Shown here one piece after another: positions 36,207 through 43,731 of a stretch of DNA of 64,000 bases. Made by a program: the position numbers and the translations under genes. The stretch lies in NCBI GenBank assembly GCA_964603985.1, contig CAZRXG010000003.1, forward strand, positions 62,001-126,000. Direction: 5' to 3'. Each line of letters starts with the position of its first letter. Position 1 is the stretch's first letter. This DNA comes from CAZRXG01 sp964603985 (GTDB lineage Bacteria; Chloroflexota; Anaerolineae; Aggregatilineales; UBA3940). The notes beneath the pieces are model-generated. The model saw only the letters and a program-made list of their open reading frames with translations. It was not told the DNA's origin and did no database searches.

Positions 36207-38726
36207 ATGCAAAAGGTTTTACGAACCGCCGGGATCGTGCTGATTGTGCTCCTGGCGGTTGTGCTGATTCTGGGGGGCGTCTGGCTTGGCTTCTCACGCC
36301 GGGCATTCCCCAAGACACGGGGAACGGTTCAGGTTGAGGGGCTGAGCGCGCCGGTCGAGATCTACCGAGACGGCTATGGTGTTCCTCACATCTACGCCGG
36401 GACTGTGGAAGATCTGTTCTTCGCACAGGGCTACGTTCACGCCCAGGATCGCTTCTGGCAGATGGAGTTCTGGCGGCGGATCGGCTCCGGGCGGCTCTCC
36501 GAGTACTTCGGGGAGGCCACGCTTGACGCCGACTTGTTCATGCGCACGATGGGCTTTGCCCGCATCGCCGAGGAGGAGTACGCCCAGAGCGACGCAGAGA
36601 CACGCCGCGCCATTGATGCCTACGCGGAGGGCGTCAACGCCTATATCCTGGGGCACAAACCGGCCCAACTCAGCCTTGAGTTTGCCCTCCTGGGCGTGCA
36701 GGGCGTCGAGGTTGAGGTCGAACCCTGGACGCCTGTCAACACACTCACCTGGGCGCACGTCATGTCGTACGACCTGGGCGGCAACATGGATGCCGAGCTG
36801 TACCGCCTGGACGTGATGCGCGAGGTGGGTGCAGAGATGCTCGCCGATCTGATGCCCGCTTACCGCGACGGCTTCCCCTACATCGTTTCGGGTGACGAGC
36901 TTGGTCAGCCGGGCGGCACCCGGTCGGACGCCGCACAGGCCCTGGCCTACCTCAGTAATGTCAACACTGAGCTGGTCGGCGGCTTTGACCCGTCGCGGGG
37001 GCTGGCGCTGGGGAAGGGCGCGGGCGTTGGCTCCAACAACTGGACGATCTCCGGCGACCTGACGGACACGGGGACGCCGCTCCTGGCGAACGACCCGCAC
37101 CTGGGCATCCAGATGCCGTCGATCTGGTACGAAGTCGGCCTGCACTGCGCGCCAAAGACGGATGATTGTCCCCTCGACGTGCGGGGGTATTCTTTCGCCG
37201 GAGCGCCGGGCGTGATCATCGGCCACAACGACCGCATCGCCTGGGGGCTGACCAACGTCAACCCCGACGTGCAGGACCTGTACGTCGAGCGTCTCAACCC
37301 GGAGAACATCAACCAGTACGAGGTCAACGGCGAGTGGGTTGACATGGAGGTAGTCTACGAAGAGATCGCCGTCCAGGGGCGGGACAAGCCGGTCGTCCTG
37401 CCGGTGCGTGAGACCCGGCACGGGCCGATCATCACCGACCTGGGGGGCTTTGCGGACTACGCGCACGTCGGCAGCACCGGCGAAAGTCTCGAAATCACCG
37501 CGCTGGCGCTGCGCTGGACGGCTCTGGAGCCAAACCAGACCTTCCGGGCAGTGCTGCTGCTGAACAAGGCCCAGAACTACGACGACTTCCGCGAGGCGCT
37601 CAGGTACTTTGACTCGCCCTCGCAGAACATCATTTACGCCGACGTGGAGGGCAATATCGGCTACCAGATGCCCGGCATCGTGCCCATCCGCGCCAACGGC
37701 GACGGCTCGCTGCCCGTCCCCGGCTGGACGGACGACTACGAGTGGGTTGACTTCATCCCCTACGATGAGCTGCCACGCGCTTTCAACCCCGAAAAAGGCT
37801 ACATTGCCACGGCCAACCAGCCCGTCATCGACGAGACGTACCCCTACCTGATCCTCTACGAGCCAGACTTCGATCAGGGCTACCGCGCCCGGCGCATCGT
37901 CGAGATGCTCGAAGCCGACCCGGACGGGATCTCGATTGAAGATATCCAGGCCATTCAGGGCGACAACCTCGACGGATTTGCGCCTGAGCTGATCCCCTAC
38001 CTGGAAGACATCTCCCTAGACGATCCCAGGCTTGAAGCCGCGCGTGACCGCCTGCTCGCCTGGGACGGCCAGATGCCCATGGACAGCCCGGAGGCGGCGC
38101 TGTATGGCTACTTCTGGGTGGCGCTGATCGAGAGCACCTTCCAGGACGAACTCCCGGAATACCTGTCTCCCGACGACGGCTCTTCCACCCGGACGATCTT
38201 CCACAACCTGCTGCAAGATCCCGGCAACCCCTGGTGGGATGACATCACCACCGGGGAGACGGAAACGCGCGACGACATCCTCGCCCGCGCGCTCGAAGAG
38301 GGGTACGCGGCTGGCGTGGCGGCGCTCGGCGACAACCTCGACGACTGGCGCTGGGGCGAGGTTCATACGGCACTCTTTGCCAACCAGACATTCGGGCAGA
38401 GCGGCATCGGGCTGATCGAGGGGATCTTCAACCGGGGCCCGGTGGCGGTCGGCGGCGGATCGGGCGCAGTCAACGCGACCGGCTGGGAGCCTGCCGACCC
38501 CTTCGGGGTGACGATGCTGCCCTCCATGCGCCAGATCATCGACCTGGGCGATCTATCCAACTCGCTGATGATGCACACCACCGGGCAGAGCGGGCACCCG
38601 GCCCACTGCCACTATGACGACTTCATCGACTCCTGGCGGCTGATCGACTATCACCCCACGTTGTGGCTGCGCGCCGACGTTGAGGCCGCTTCGCGTGAGC
38701 ACCTGACGCTGGTGCCCACCCCGTGA
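36207..38726 (+). CDS. Penicillin acylase family protein (Ntn hydrolase)
   Basis: This 839-residue exported enzyme has an N-terminal membrane/signal helix (about 5-28). Family members are made as a precursor that cuts itself before a serine, which becomes the catalytic N-terminal nucleophile. Here that residue is Ser276 in GVGSNNWTISG. Other family marks are the N-terminal DGYGVPHIYAGTVEDLFFAQGY, LLANDPHLGIQMPSIWYEV just after the nucleophile, and GHNDRIAWGLTNVNPD. Substrates are amides such as acyl-homoserine lactones, beta-lactam side chains or other acylated amines; the exact one is unknown. It has its own promoter and a strong hairpin downstream. Confidence 0.88.
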   Translation: MQKVLRTAGIVLIVLLAVVLILGGVWLGFSRRAFPKTRGTVQVEGLSAPVEIYRDGYGVPHIYAGTVEDLFFAQGYVHAQDRFWQMEFWRRIGSGRLSEYFGEATLDADLFMRTMGFARIAEEEYAQSDAETRRAIDAYAEGVNAYILGHKPAQLSLEFALLGVQGVEVEVEPWTPVNTLTWAHVMSYDLGGNMDAELYRLDVMREVGAEMLADLMPAYRDGFPYIVSGDELGQPGGTRSDAAQALAYLSNVNTELVGGFDPSRGLALGKGAGVGSNNWTISGDLTDTGTPLLANDPHLGIQMPSIWYEVGLHCAPKTDDCPLDVRGYSFAGAPGVIIGHNDRIAWGLTNVNPDVQDLYVERLNPENINQYEVNGEWVDMEVVYEEIAVQGRDKPVVLPVRETRHGPIITDLGGFADYAHVGSTGESLEITALALRWTALEPNQTFRAVLLLNKAQNYDDFREALRYFDSPSQNIIYADVEGNIGYQMPGIVPIRANGDGSLPVPGWTDDYEWVDFIPYDELPRAFNPEKGYIATANQPVIDETYPYLILYEPDFDQGYRARRIVEMLEADPDGISIEDIQAIQGDNLDGFAPELIPYLEDISLDDPRLEAARDRLLAWDGQMPMDSPEAALYGYFWVALIESTFQDELPEYLSPDDGSSTRTIFHNLLQDPGNPWWDDITTGETETRDDILARALEEGYAAGVAALGDNLDDWRWGEVHTALFANQTFGQSGIGLIEGIFNRGPVAVGGGSGAVNATGWEPADPFGVTMLPSMRQIIDLGDLSNSLMMHTTGQSGHPAHCHYDDFIDSWRLIDYHPTLWLRADVEAASREHLTLVPTP

Positions 38727-38748
38727 TGTAGGAAGCACCGGGAATCAA

Positions 38749-38774
38749 AGGGCCGGGGAACGCACCCCGGCCCT
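38749..38774. terminator. Bidirectional terminator between convergent genes
   Basis: A perfect 10-bp inverted repeat (AGGGCCGGGG / CCCCGGCCCT) with a six-base loop is followed on the plus strand by CTTATGTTATT and on the minus strand by TTTGATTCC. It sits 22 bases after the acylase stop and 25 bases beyond the stop of the convergent small gene. Confidence 0.65.
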
Positions 38775-38798
38775 CTTATGTTATTAGCAGCGTGGCCG

Positions 38799-39140
38799 CT
38801 AAAAGCCGATGACTCCGAGCGCAAACAGGATCGCACAGCCCAGCACCGCAACGTCCAGGAAGAGGAAGATCGACAGGATCATGCGCTGCTGGGGCGTCAT
38901 GCCCGCCGCTTTGCGGCCCGACGACTTTGCTCTGCTTTTTCGGGCCGTCCTGGCCGGTGCTGCCTTGGTCTCCTCTTCTTCTTCGAAGCCACCCAACTCG
39001 CGCAGCCAATCCGGCGTCTCGTCTGCGCGGGACGCGGCCTCAGCGCCGCCAGGTTCCGCTTCGGCAGGATCGGAGAATCCACTGAAAGCCTCGGTATCTC
39101 CCGAACCGCTGCCTCGCAGCGACATCAAATCGTCATCCAT
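38799..39140 (-). CDS. Small tail-anchored membrane protein of unknown function
   Basis: This 113-residue protein is acidic and probably disordered in its first half (GSGSGDTEAFSGFSDPAEAE, then TPDWLRELGGFEEEEE), has a basic patch (ARKSRAKSSGRKAAG) and ends in one hydrophobic helix (about 86-111, MILSIFLFLDVAVLGCAILF). The layout fits a cytoplasmic tail held by a C-terminal membrane anchor. TPDWLRELG-like motifs are frequent in Chloroflexota membrane proteins of unknown role. No close family is recognised. It runs convergently to the acylase and in the same direction as the next gene. Confidence 0.65.
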   Translation of the reverse strand: MDDDLMSLRGSGSGDTEAFSGFSDPAEAEPGGAEAASRADETPDWLRELGGFEEEEETKAAPARTARKSRAKSSGRKAAGMTPQQRMILSIFLFLDVAVLGCAILFALGVIGF

Positions 39141-39205
39141 GGCATCCTGCTTCCTTTCTTTCTCGTCTACCCTTGAGACTAATTCAATTTAGAATCTGTG
39201 TCAAC

Positions 39206-39889
39206 TCAGTCCCAACCGTTGTGGAACTCCATGAACTGGTTGTTGCCGGAGCGAATCACACACAGCGACGGGCCACCCGGCACGGAGTCGAAGTACAGGT
39301 AGCCGTTGCAGGAGCCGCGCAGGCCGTACTGGTACTGCTCGACGATCCAGTACAGTTCCGGATCGGGGGCAGGCTGGCCGGTGTCAAACTCGATGTTGAA
39401 CTGACCGGGCCGCAGCAGAGTGCCAACCACGTCCGTCTCAGGGAAGCCATTATTATACGCATAGCGGGCACGCACGGTCGAGATCACCGACAGGCAGGCA
39501 TCGACGCGCACCTCCTGCATGCCGCGTACCTCGTGCCAGCACAGCCAGGTGAGCGCGTTCTTCTCGCCCTCCGTCCAGGGGATCGGCGGGCTGGGCGGGC
39601 GCGTGGCGGTCGGGGTCGGCATAGGCATCAGCGTCGGCGAGGGAGGAGCCAGCACCCGCCGCTCCACACGGGCCTGCACGGGCGGCGTCGGCGTGGGGAC
39701 AAGCACGCCCTGACGTGTCGGCAACGGTGTCTTGCCGCTGCCGGAAACCGGAGCCGGGTCACCGGGCAGCGTCCGCAGCAGTAGCAGCCCGCCGCTCGAA
39801 AGGATCACGAGCGCCGCCCCAAAGGCGATCAACGGGACGGCCCAGGCCGGGCGTTTTCTGGCAGCAGGCACTTGAACGGCATCACTCAT
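39206..39889 (-). CDS. Membrane-anchored protein with SleB-like cell wall hydrolase domain
   Basis: This protein of about 227 residues has one N-terminal membrane helix (about 18-40), a Pro/Thr-rich linker (about 45-105) and a C-terminal domain of about 120 residues. That domain has the SleB/Hydrolase_2 pattern: EKNALTWLCWHEVRGM with a possible catalytic glutamate, ACLSVISTVRARYAYNNGFP, then a PGQFN motif and YLYFDSV. It may cleave peptidoglycan from the outer face of the membrane. Several cysteines are present. ATG 39889 is preferred to GTG 39898 because GGGTGG lies at a normal distance before it. Family assignment is from pattern only. Confidence 0.6.
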   Translation of the reverse strand: MSDAVQVPAARKRPAWAVPLIAFGAALVILSSGGLLLLRTLPGDPAPVSGSGKTPLPTRQGVLVPTPTPPVQARVERRVLAPPSPTLMPMPTPTATRPPSPPIPWTEGEKNALTWLCWHEVRGMQEVRVDACLSVISTVRARYAYNNGFPETDVVGTLLRPGQFNIEFDTGQPAPDPELYWIVEQYQYGLRGSCNGYLYFDSVPGGPSLCVIRSGNNQFMEFHNGWD

Positions 39890-39960
39890 AGCATCCACCC
39901 GCCGCGATCATAACCGCTCCACAGGCGGGTGGCAAGGCCGGAGTCTATGCCCCAAATGCG

Positions 39961-40875
39961 CTAAAAGGCGATCTCCTCCACCTCATCCAGGTCGAAGTCG
40001 AAGACAGCTTCGCCTGCGTCGAAAGCGTCAATCTCGGCAAACGGCCCGGCCCGCACGCCCCGGTCACAGAGGGAGCGATAAACGCAGTAGTGGCAGTGAT
40101 GCTCGTCCTCGGTCAGGGGCCAAATGTCTTCGTCATGGGCGAGGATAGAAGCGATCAGGTCTGCGAGGTAGGCACGGTTCTCCTCGTGCCGGGCGGCATC
40201 GTAGGGAATGACTTCCGGGCGGGCCGGGTTCTCGGCGAACCAGTAGATCAGGCTGACCTGCTCTGGCCAGATGGGGCCGCCGAAGAACCGGCTCCCCGCT
40301 TCGACCAGTACGAAGGGATAGACACGCGACTGGAGACGGGCGGCAAGCGCCTGACGTCCGGGGCGATAGCGGGTGGTTTTCCAATCGACGATGACGGCGC
40401 GCTCGCCGGGGTCAACCGCCAGCAGGTCGAAGCGGGCCAGCAGGCGCTGGCCGCCGACCACCGTCGAAAGCTGCACCTCCGGCAGGCCCAGGGCGGTGGG
40501 GAGGCTTTGGGGCGGGTGGTCGAGGTAGGCGTCCCACCACTGCTTGAGCAGGGGGTCCTGCGGGGTGAGCTTCTCGGCAGGGATGCCGAGCAGGTGCCGC
40601 TGCACGAGCAGGTGAAACTGAGTGCCCTGCTCAACGAAGTGCTCGTGCTCCTCGATGGGTTCACTCCGGGCAGCGGGCCAGCGCTGGCCGATCACGTAGC
40701 GTAACTGGAAGCGCCGGGCGCAGTCCACGTAGTCTTGCAGGCTGTTCTGGCTGAACTGGAAGACGGGCGGCAGGTCGCCGGGCTGCAACGGACGCTCGTC
40801 CGGGAGCGCGTCGTCGCCTGCGTCGCGGGGCCGGACGGCGTCCCGCCAGTGGGCAAAGGGGCCTTGCTCGGTCAT
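39961..40875 (-). CDS. PD-(D/E)XK nuclease with iron-staple cysteines (RecB/AddB-nuclease-like)
   Basis: This 304-residue stand-alone nuclease resembles the C-terminal nuclease domain of RecB/AddAB proteins and Cas4. The catalytic set is His in GTQFHLLVQ (about 84-92), Asp in LLARFDLLAVD, D-x-K in VIVDWKTTR and QSRVYPF. A first Cys in YVDCARRFQLRY and a C-x2-C-x5-C in CHYCVYRSLC give the four-cysteine pattern of an iron-sulfur staple. Its ATG overlaps the stop of the SF1 helicase gene upstream (ATGA). It is therefore probably the nuclease partner of that helicase, encoded as a separate chain rather than a fused domain. Confidence 0.78.
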   Translation of the reverse strand: MTEQGPFAHWRDAVRPRDAGDDALPDERPLQPGDLPPVFQFSQNSLQDYVDCARRFQLRYVIGQRWPAARSEPIEEHEHFVEQGTQFHLLVQRHLLGIPAEKLTPQDPLLKQWWDAYLDHPPQSLPTALGLPEVQLSTVVGGQRLLARFDLLAVDPGERAVIVDWKTTRYRPGRQALAARLQSRVYPFVLVEAGSRFFGGPIWPEQVSLIYWFAENPARPEVIPYDAARHEENRAYLADLIASILAHDEDIWPLTEDEHHCHYCVYRSLCDRGVRAGPFAEIDAFDAGEAVFDFDLDEVEEIAF

Positions 40876-43145
40876 GTCTCCAGTTCTTCCTTCCAGAAGC
40901 CTGTCAGGGCGATGAGGGGTGCCGCCCCCGTGTTGCGCCGCCCCTGATCCCAGAAGCGGCCCATGTTCCAGGTGATGATCAGGTCACGCCTGGCGCGGGT
41001 GATGCCAACGTAGAGCAGGCGCAGCCGCTCGGCGGCGTATTCGAGGCGCGCCTCGCGTGAAGCCTCTCCCTCGACGTACCCGGCGGCCCGGCCTTCCATC
41101 AGCGCCTCGGCCTGCTCCTGGGCCTCGGCCTGGATGTTCAGCTCATCGCGGATGAACCACTTTTCGGCAATGTACGAGTCGGCGGGCAGGACAGAGGGGA
41201 AGCTGTAATTGTTGACGGCCATCAGGTAGACACGATCCCACTCCAGGCCCTTGGCGGCGTGCATCGTGGCAACGGTGACGACGCCCGGACGCGGCTCGTA
41301 GCCGGCGGCAGTCGTATCGAAGCCCAGGAAGCGGCGCTGGTTCTGGGCGATCAACCGCAGCTCCTGGCTCAACTCAGGCAGGCGGTAATCGGGGTTGTTC
41401 TCAGCGATGCCCCGCAGCACGACGGCGATCTTGTGAGCCAGGGCGAGGTCGGCCTGTTCGCTGAAAAGCGCCTGGGAGACGGTCAGCACGAGCTGATCGA
41501 CGGGCAGCGAGCTGGCCTGAAGCCAGGTCTGCACCTGGGCGCGGAACTCCTCCAGGTGGGTGGCAATCTCCACCTCCACCGTCTCGCCAAGCTGCTCCAG
41601 CCAGTCGCCCTCCGGGCCGGGCCAGATGAAGTCCTCGGTGTTGGTCAGATCCTGGAAGGCGCGGACGATCTGGCCCCTGACGACCTGCGCTTCCTCGTCG
41701 TCGGGCTCGTCGACGCTCGGCGGCCACCACACCTCGCCGTACAGGCGGCCCAGCGCGCGCCCGCTGGTCGGGCTGGCGAGGAAGTCGAAGACAAGCTGGA
41801 GACGGGCAGCGGCGTCGCGGGTGGCGGTGGTGCTGCGCAGCAGCTCCTCGTACTCGATGTCGCGCTCCTTCAGTTCCTCGGCCACCTTGAAGCCGCGGCT
41901 GTTCTCCGGCACGAGCACGGCCACGGTGTGATCGCCGTGATCGGGCAGCCACTTCTCAAGCGATCCGACCACGCGCTCGATCTCGCGCTCCGGCGTGATG
42001 TTCACGTTTTGGTCCCAGTCGAAGTAGATCTGGCCGTCTTCGGGGTTGGGCTGGGGGTCGCCGGGCGGGGTGGGGCTGATGGGCAGCTTGCTGTAAAAGG
42101 TCTCGCTCAGGTGCCTGACCTGCTCGTCCTGGGCGGCCCAGCGGACGAGCTCGTTGGCCAGCGTGATGATCGCCTGCGACGAGCGCCCCGACTCGTTGAG
42201 CGGGCGCTCGTCCACGTCCGGCTCCATCAAGAACTGACGCAGCAGGTTCGAGTCGGCGGTGGTGAAGGTGGTGTAGATGGCCTGGTTGGGGTCGCCAACG
42301 CGCACCCAGTTGCGGCCCCCGGAGAGCAGGCGCAGCATCTCGTTCTGGAGCTTGCTGCTGTCCTGGGCCTCGTCCTCCAGGATGTACGGCCACTGGCGTT
42401 GCAGGCGCTCCAGAAAGGCCGGGTCAGACTGGAGCGCAGTCATCGCCAGACGGACGAGGTCGTCAAAGTCGACCGCCCCCCGGTAGCTGAGGCTGCGCTG
42501 GTAGTCCTCATAAAGCTCGACCCCGACGCGTGCCAGCGGCAGGTCAACGGGTGACTCTTCGAGGGCAGCGCGCATGTCGGCAGGCTCCCAACGATTATCC
42601 TTACCGAGCCTGATGATCGCCTGCCCGATGCTCTCGACCAATTCAGGGCCATTGCGCCGGAGCAGGTGGCGAAGCTGGCTCTCCTCTTCGGCAAAGGCGA
42701 GATCGACGTAGGGCATGAGGCGGTCGCCGTTGATGCGCAGCCAGTTCTCGGCCAGCTCGCGGATGATGCGGTTGGTGACCCGCTCATCGACGATCTCAAA
42801 CCCCTCAGAGAGGCCAACCAGGCCGGGGCGCGTGCGGACGATGTCGTGAGCCAGGCCGTGCAGCGTGCGCACCCGGTAGCCGACGTAAGGCATCAGCCCG
42901 CGCTCCTGCTGCACCAGCTTGGCGATGCGGCTGCGGAACGTGTTGACGGCGGGGTTGGTGAAGGTGACGATCAGAACTTCCTGCTCGTCGGCCAGTCCGG
43001 CCTCGGCCAGCCGTTCGACCAGAGCGGCGGCCAGATACGAGAGCGCGAAGGTCTTGCCGGAGCCGGGCACGGCGGCGATCCCCATCTTGCCGCCGGAATA
43101 ACTTAGGATTTCTTGCTGAGAGGAACGAAGTTGAGCACTAACCAT
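40872..43145 (-). CDS. SF1 (UvrD/AddA-type) DNA helicase without nuclease domain
   Basis: This 757-residue helicase has the full set of SF1A motifs: Walker A AAVPGSGKTFALSYL, motif Ia VTFTNPAVNTFRSRI, motif II EDEAQDSS, motif III RVGDPNQAIYTTF, motif V VATMHAAKGLEWDRVYLM and motif VI RLLYVGITRARRDL. GDPNQAIY with the ATMHAAKGLEW form is closer to UvrD/PcrA and AddA than to Rep. AddA normally continues into a nuclease domain; here the protein ends and the nuclease is the next gene, overlapping by four bases. Its start overlaps the end of a lipoprotein gene by eight bases. Confidence 0.88.
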   Translation of the reverse strand: MVSAQLRSSQQEILSYSGGKMGIAAVPGSGKTFALSYLAAALVERLAEAGLADEQEVLIVTFTNPAVNTFRSRIAKLVQQERGLMPYVGYRVRTLHGLAHDIVRTRPGLVGLSEGFEIVDERVTNRIIRELAENWLRINGDRLMPYVDLAFAEEESQLRHLLRRNGPELVESIGQAIIRLGKDNRWEPADMRAALEESPVDLPLARVGVELYEDYQRSLSYRGAVDFDDLVRLAMTALQSDPAFLERLQRQWPYILEDEAQDSSKLQNEMLRLLSGGRNWVRVGDPNQAIYTTFTTADSNLLRQFLMEPDVDERPLNESGRSSQAIITLANELVRWAAQDEQVRHLSETFYSKLPISPTPPGDPQPNPEDGQIYFDWDQNVNITPEREIERVVGSLEKWLPDHGDHTVAVLVPENSRGFKVAEELKERDIEYEELLRSTTATRDAAARLQLVFDFLASPTSGRALGRLYGEVWWPPSVDEPDDEEAQVVRGQIVRAFQDLTNTEDFIWPGPEGDWLEQLGETVEVEIATHLEEFRAQVQTWLQASSLPVDQLVLTVSQALFSEQADLALAHKIAVVLRGIAENNPDYRLPELSQELRLIAQNQRRFLGFDTTAAGYEPRPGVVTVATMHAAKGLEWDRVYLMAVNNYSFPSVLPADSYIAEKWFIRDELNIQAEAQEQAEALMEGRAAGYVEGEASREARLEYAAERLRLLYVGITRARRDLIITWNMGRFWDQGRRNTGAAPLIALTGFWKEELET

Positions 43146-43731
43146 TGGCGTATCCTAGCTCTATCTCACATTCCAGTACGCCTAATAACTCCTCGCCAGT
43201 CAAACCTTGATCAACGGCCTCTGCTGCCCCCTGTAGATTGATGGTCATACTCATTGACAAATCCGGATAGGCAGTCAAGTAAAGCAACACTTTTCCGGGG
43301 TTTGGGCCAGGGGTGCTGTCCGGCGGGAAATTCGACACCAGCGCAACGACGACCTGAGAGGCAAGATCGATCCATGTTTGTCCATTGAAATGGCGACTGG
43401 GGTCGAGGAAGACGGTGTAATCCGTTTGCGTTGCCACAAAACGATCAACTTCTCCCGATGGTCCTGCGCAATTCTCCCAATATGCAATGGCTTCTACCGA
43501 CAACACTTCCCCAACCCATGCTTCGTGCAGCACCGCTTTGACTTCAGCAGAGTGGGCAGGTAGTGGTTCGGCGTGCCGCTCCCACGCGCACGCTTCGTCG
43601 GGCACTTCAGTCGGCGGCGCAGATGGACTGATTGAAGTTGGGCTCGACGGAGCCAGCATGGTGCTTCCAGTACAGGCCACCATAAACAGGCTCACCAATG
43701 TCCCGAAAATGAGGTGCGAGATCACTGTCAC
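43138..43731 (-). CDS. Lipoprotein embedded in the helicase-nuclease operon
   Basis: This 197-residue protein has an N-terminal hydrophobic segment and the lipobox LFMVAC (Cys20), followed by a Ser/Pro/Thr linker and a domain of about 150 residues with two or three cysteines. It should be exported and lipid-anchored, which is odd for a gene overlapping DNA-repair genes on both sides: ATGA with the upstream motor gene, and eight bases with the helicase start. Its GC content is lower than that of its neighbours, suggesting later insertion into the operon. Function unknown. The overlaps ensure coupled translation. Confidence 0.7.
   Translation of the reverse strand: MTVISHLIFGTLVSLFMVACTGSTMLAPSSPTSISPSAPPTEVPDEACAWERHAEPLPAHSAEVKAVLHEAWVGEVLSVEAIAYWENCAGPSGEVDRFVATQTDYTVFLDPSRHFNGQTWIDLASQVVVALVSNFPPDSTPGPNPGKVLLYLTAYPDLSMSMTINLQGAAEAVDQGLTGEELLGVLECEIELGYANG

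Noticed and set aside
41259..42554. Long open frame on the plus strand opposite the SF1 helicase
   Set aside because: It mirrors the GC-biased third positions of the helicase gene and has no recognisable domain or ribosome site. Similar antisense frames opposite the AddB-like motor (44508-45875), the kinase-like gene (31854-32861) and mutS2 (59408-60409) were rejected for the same reason.
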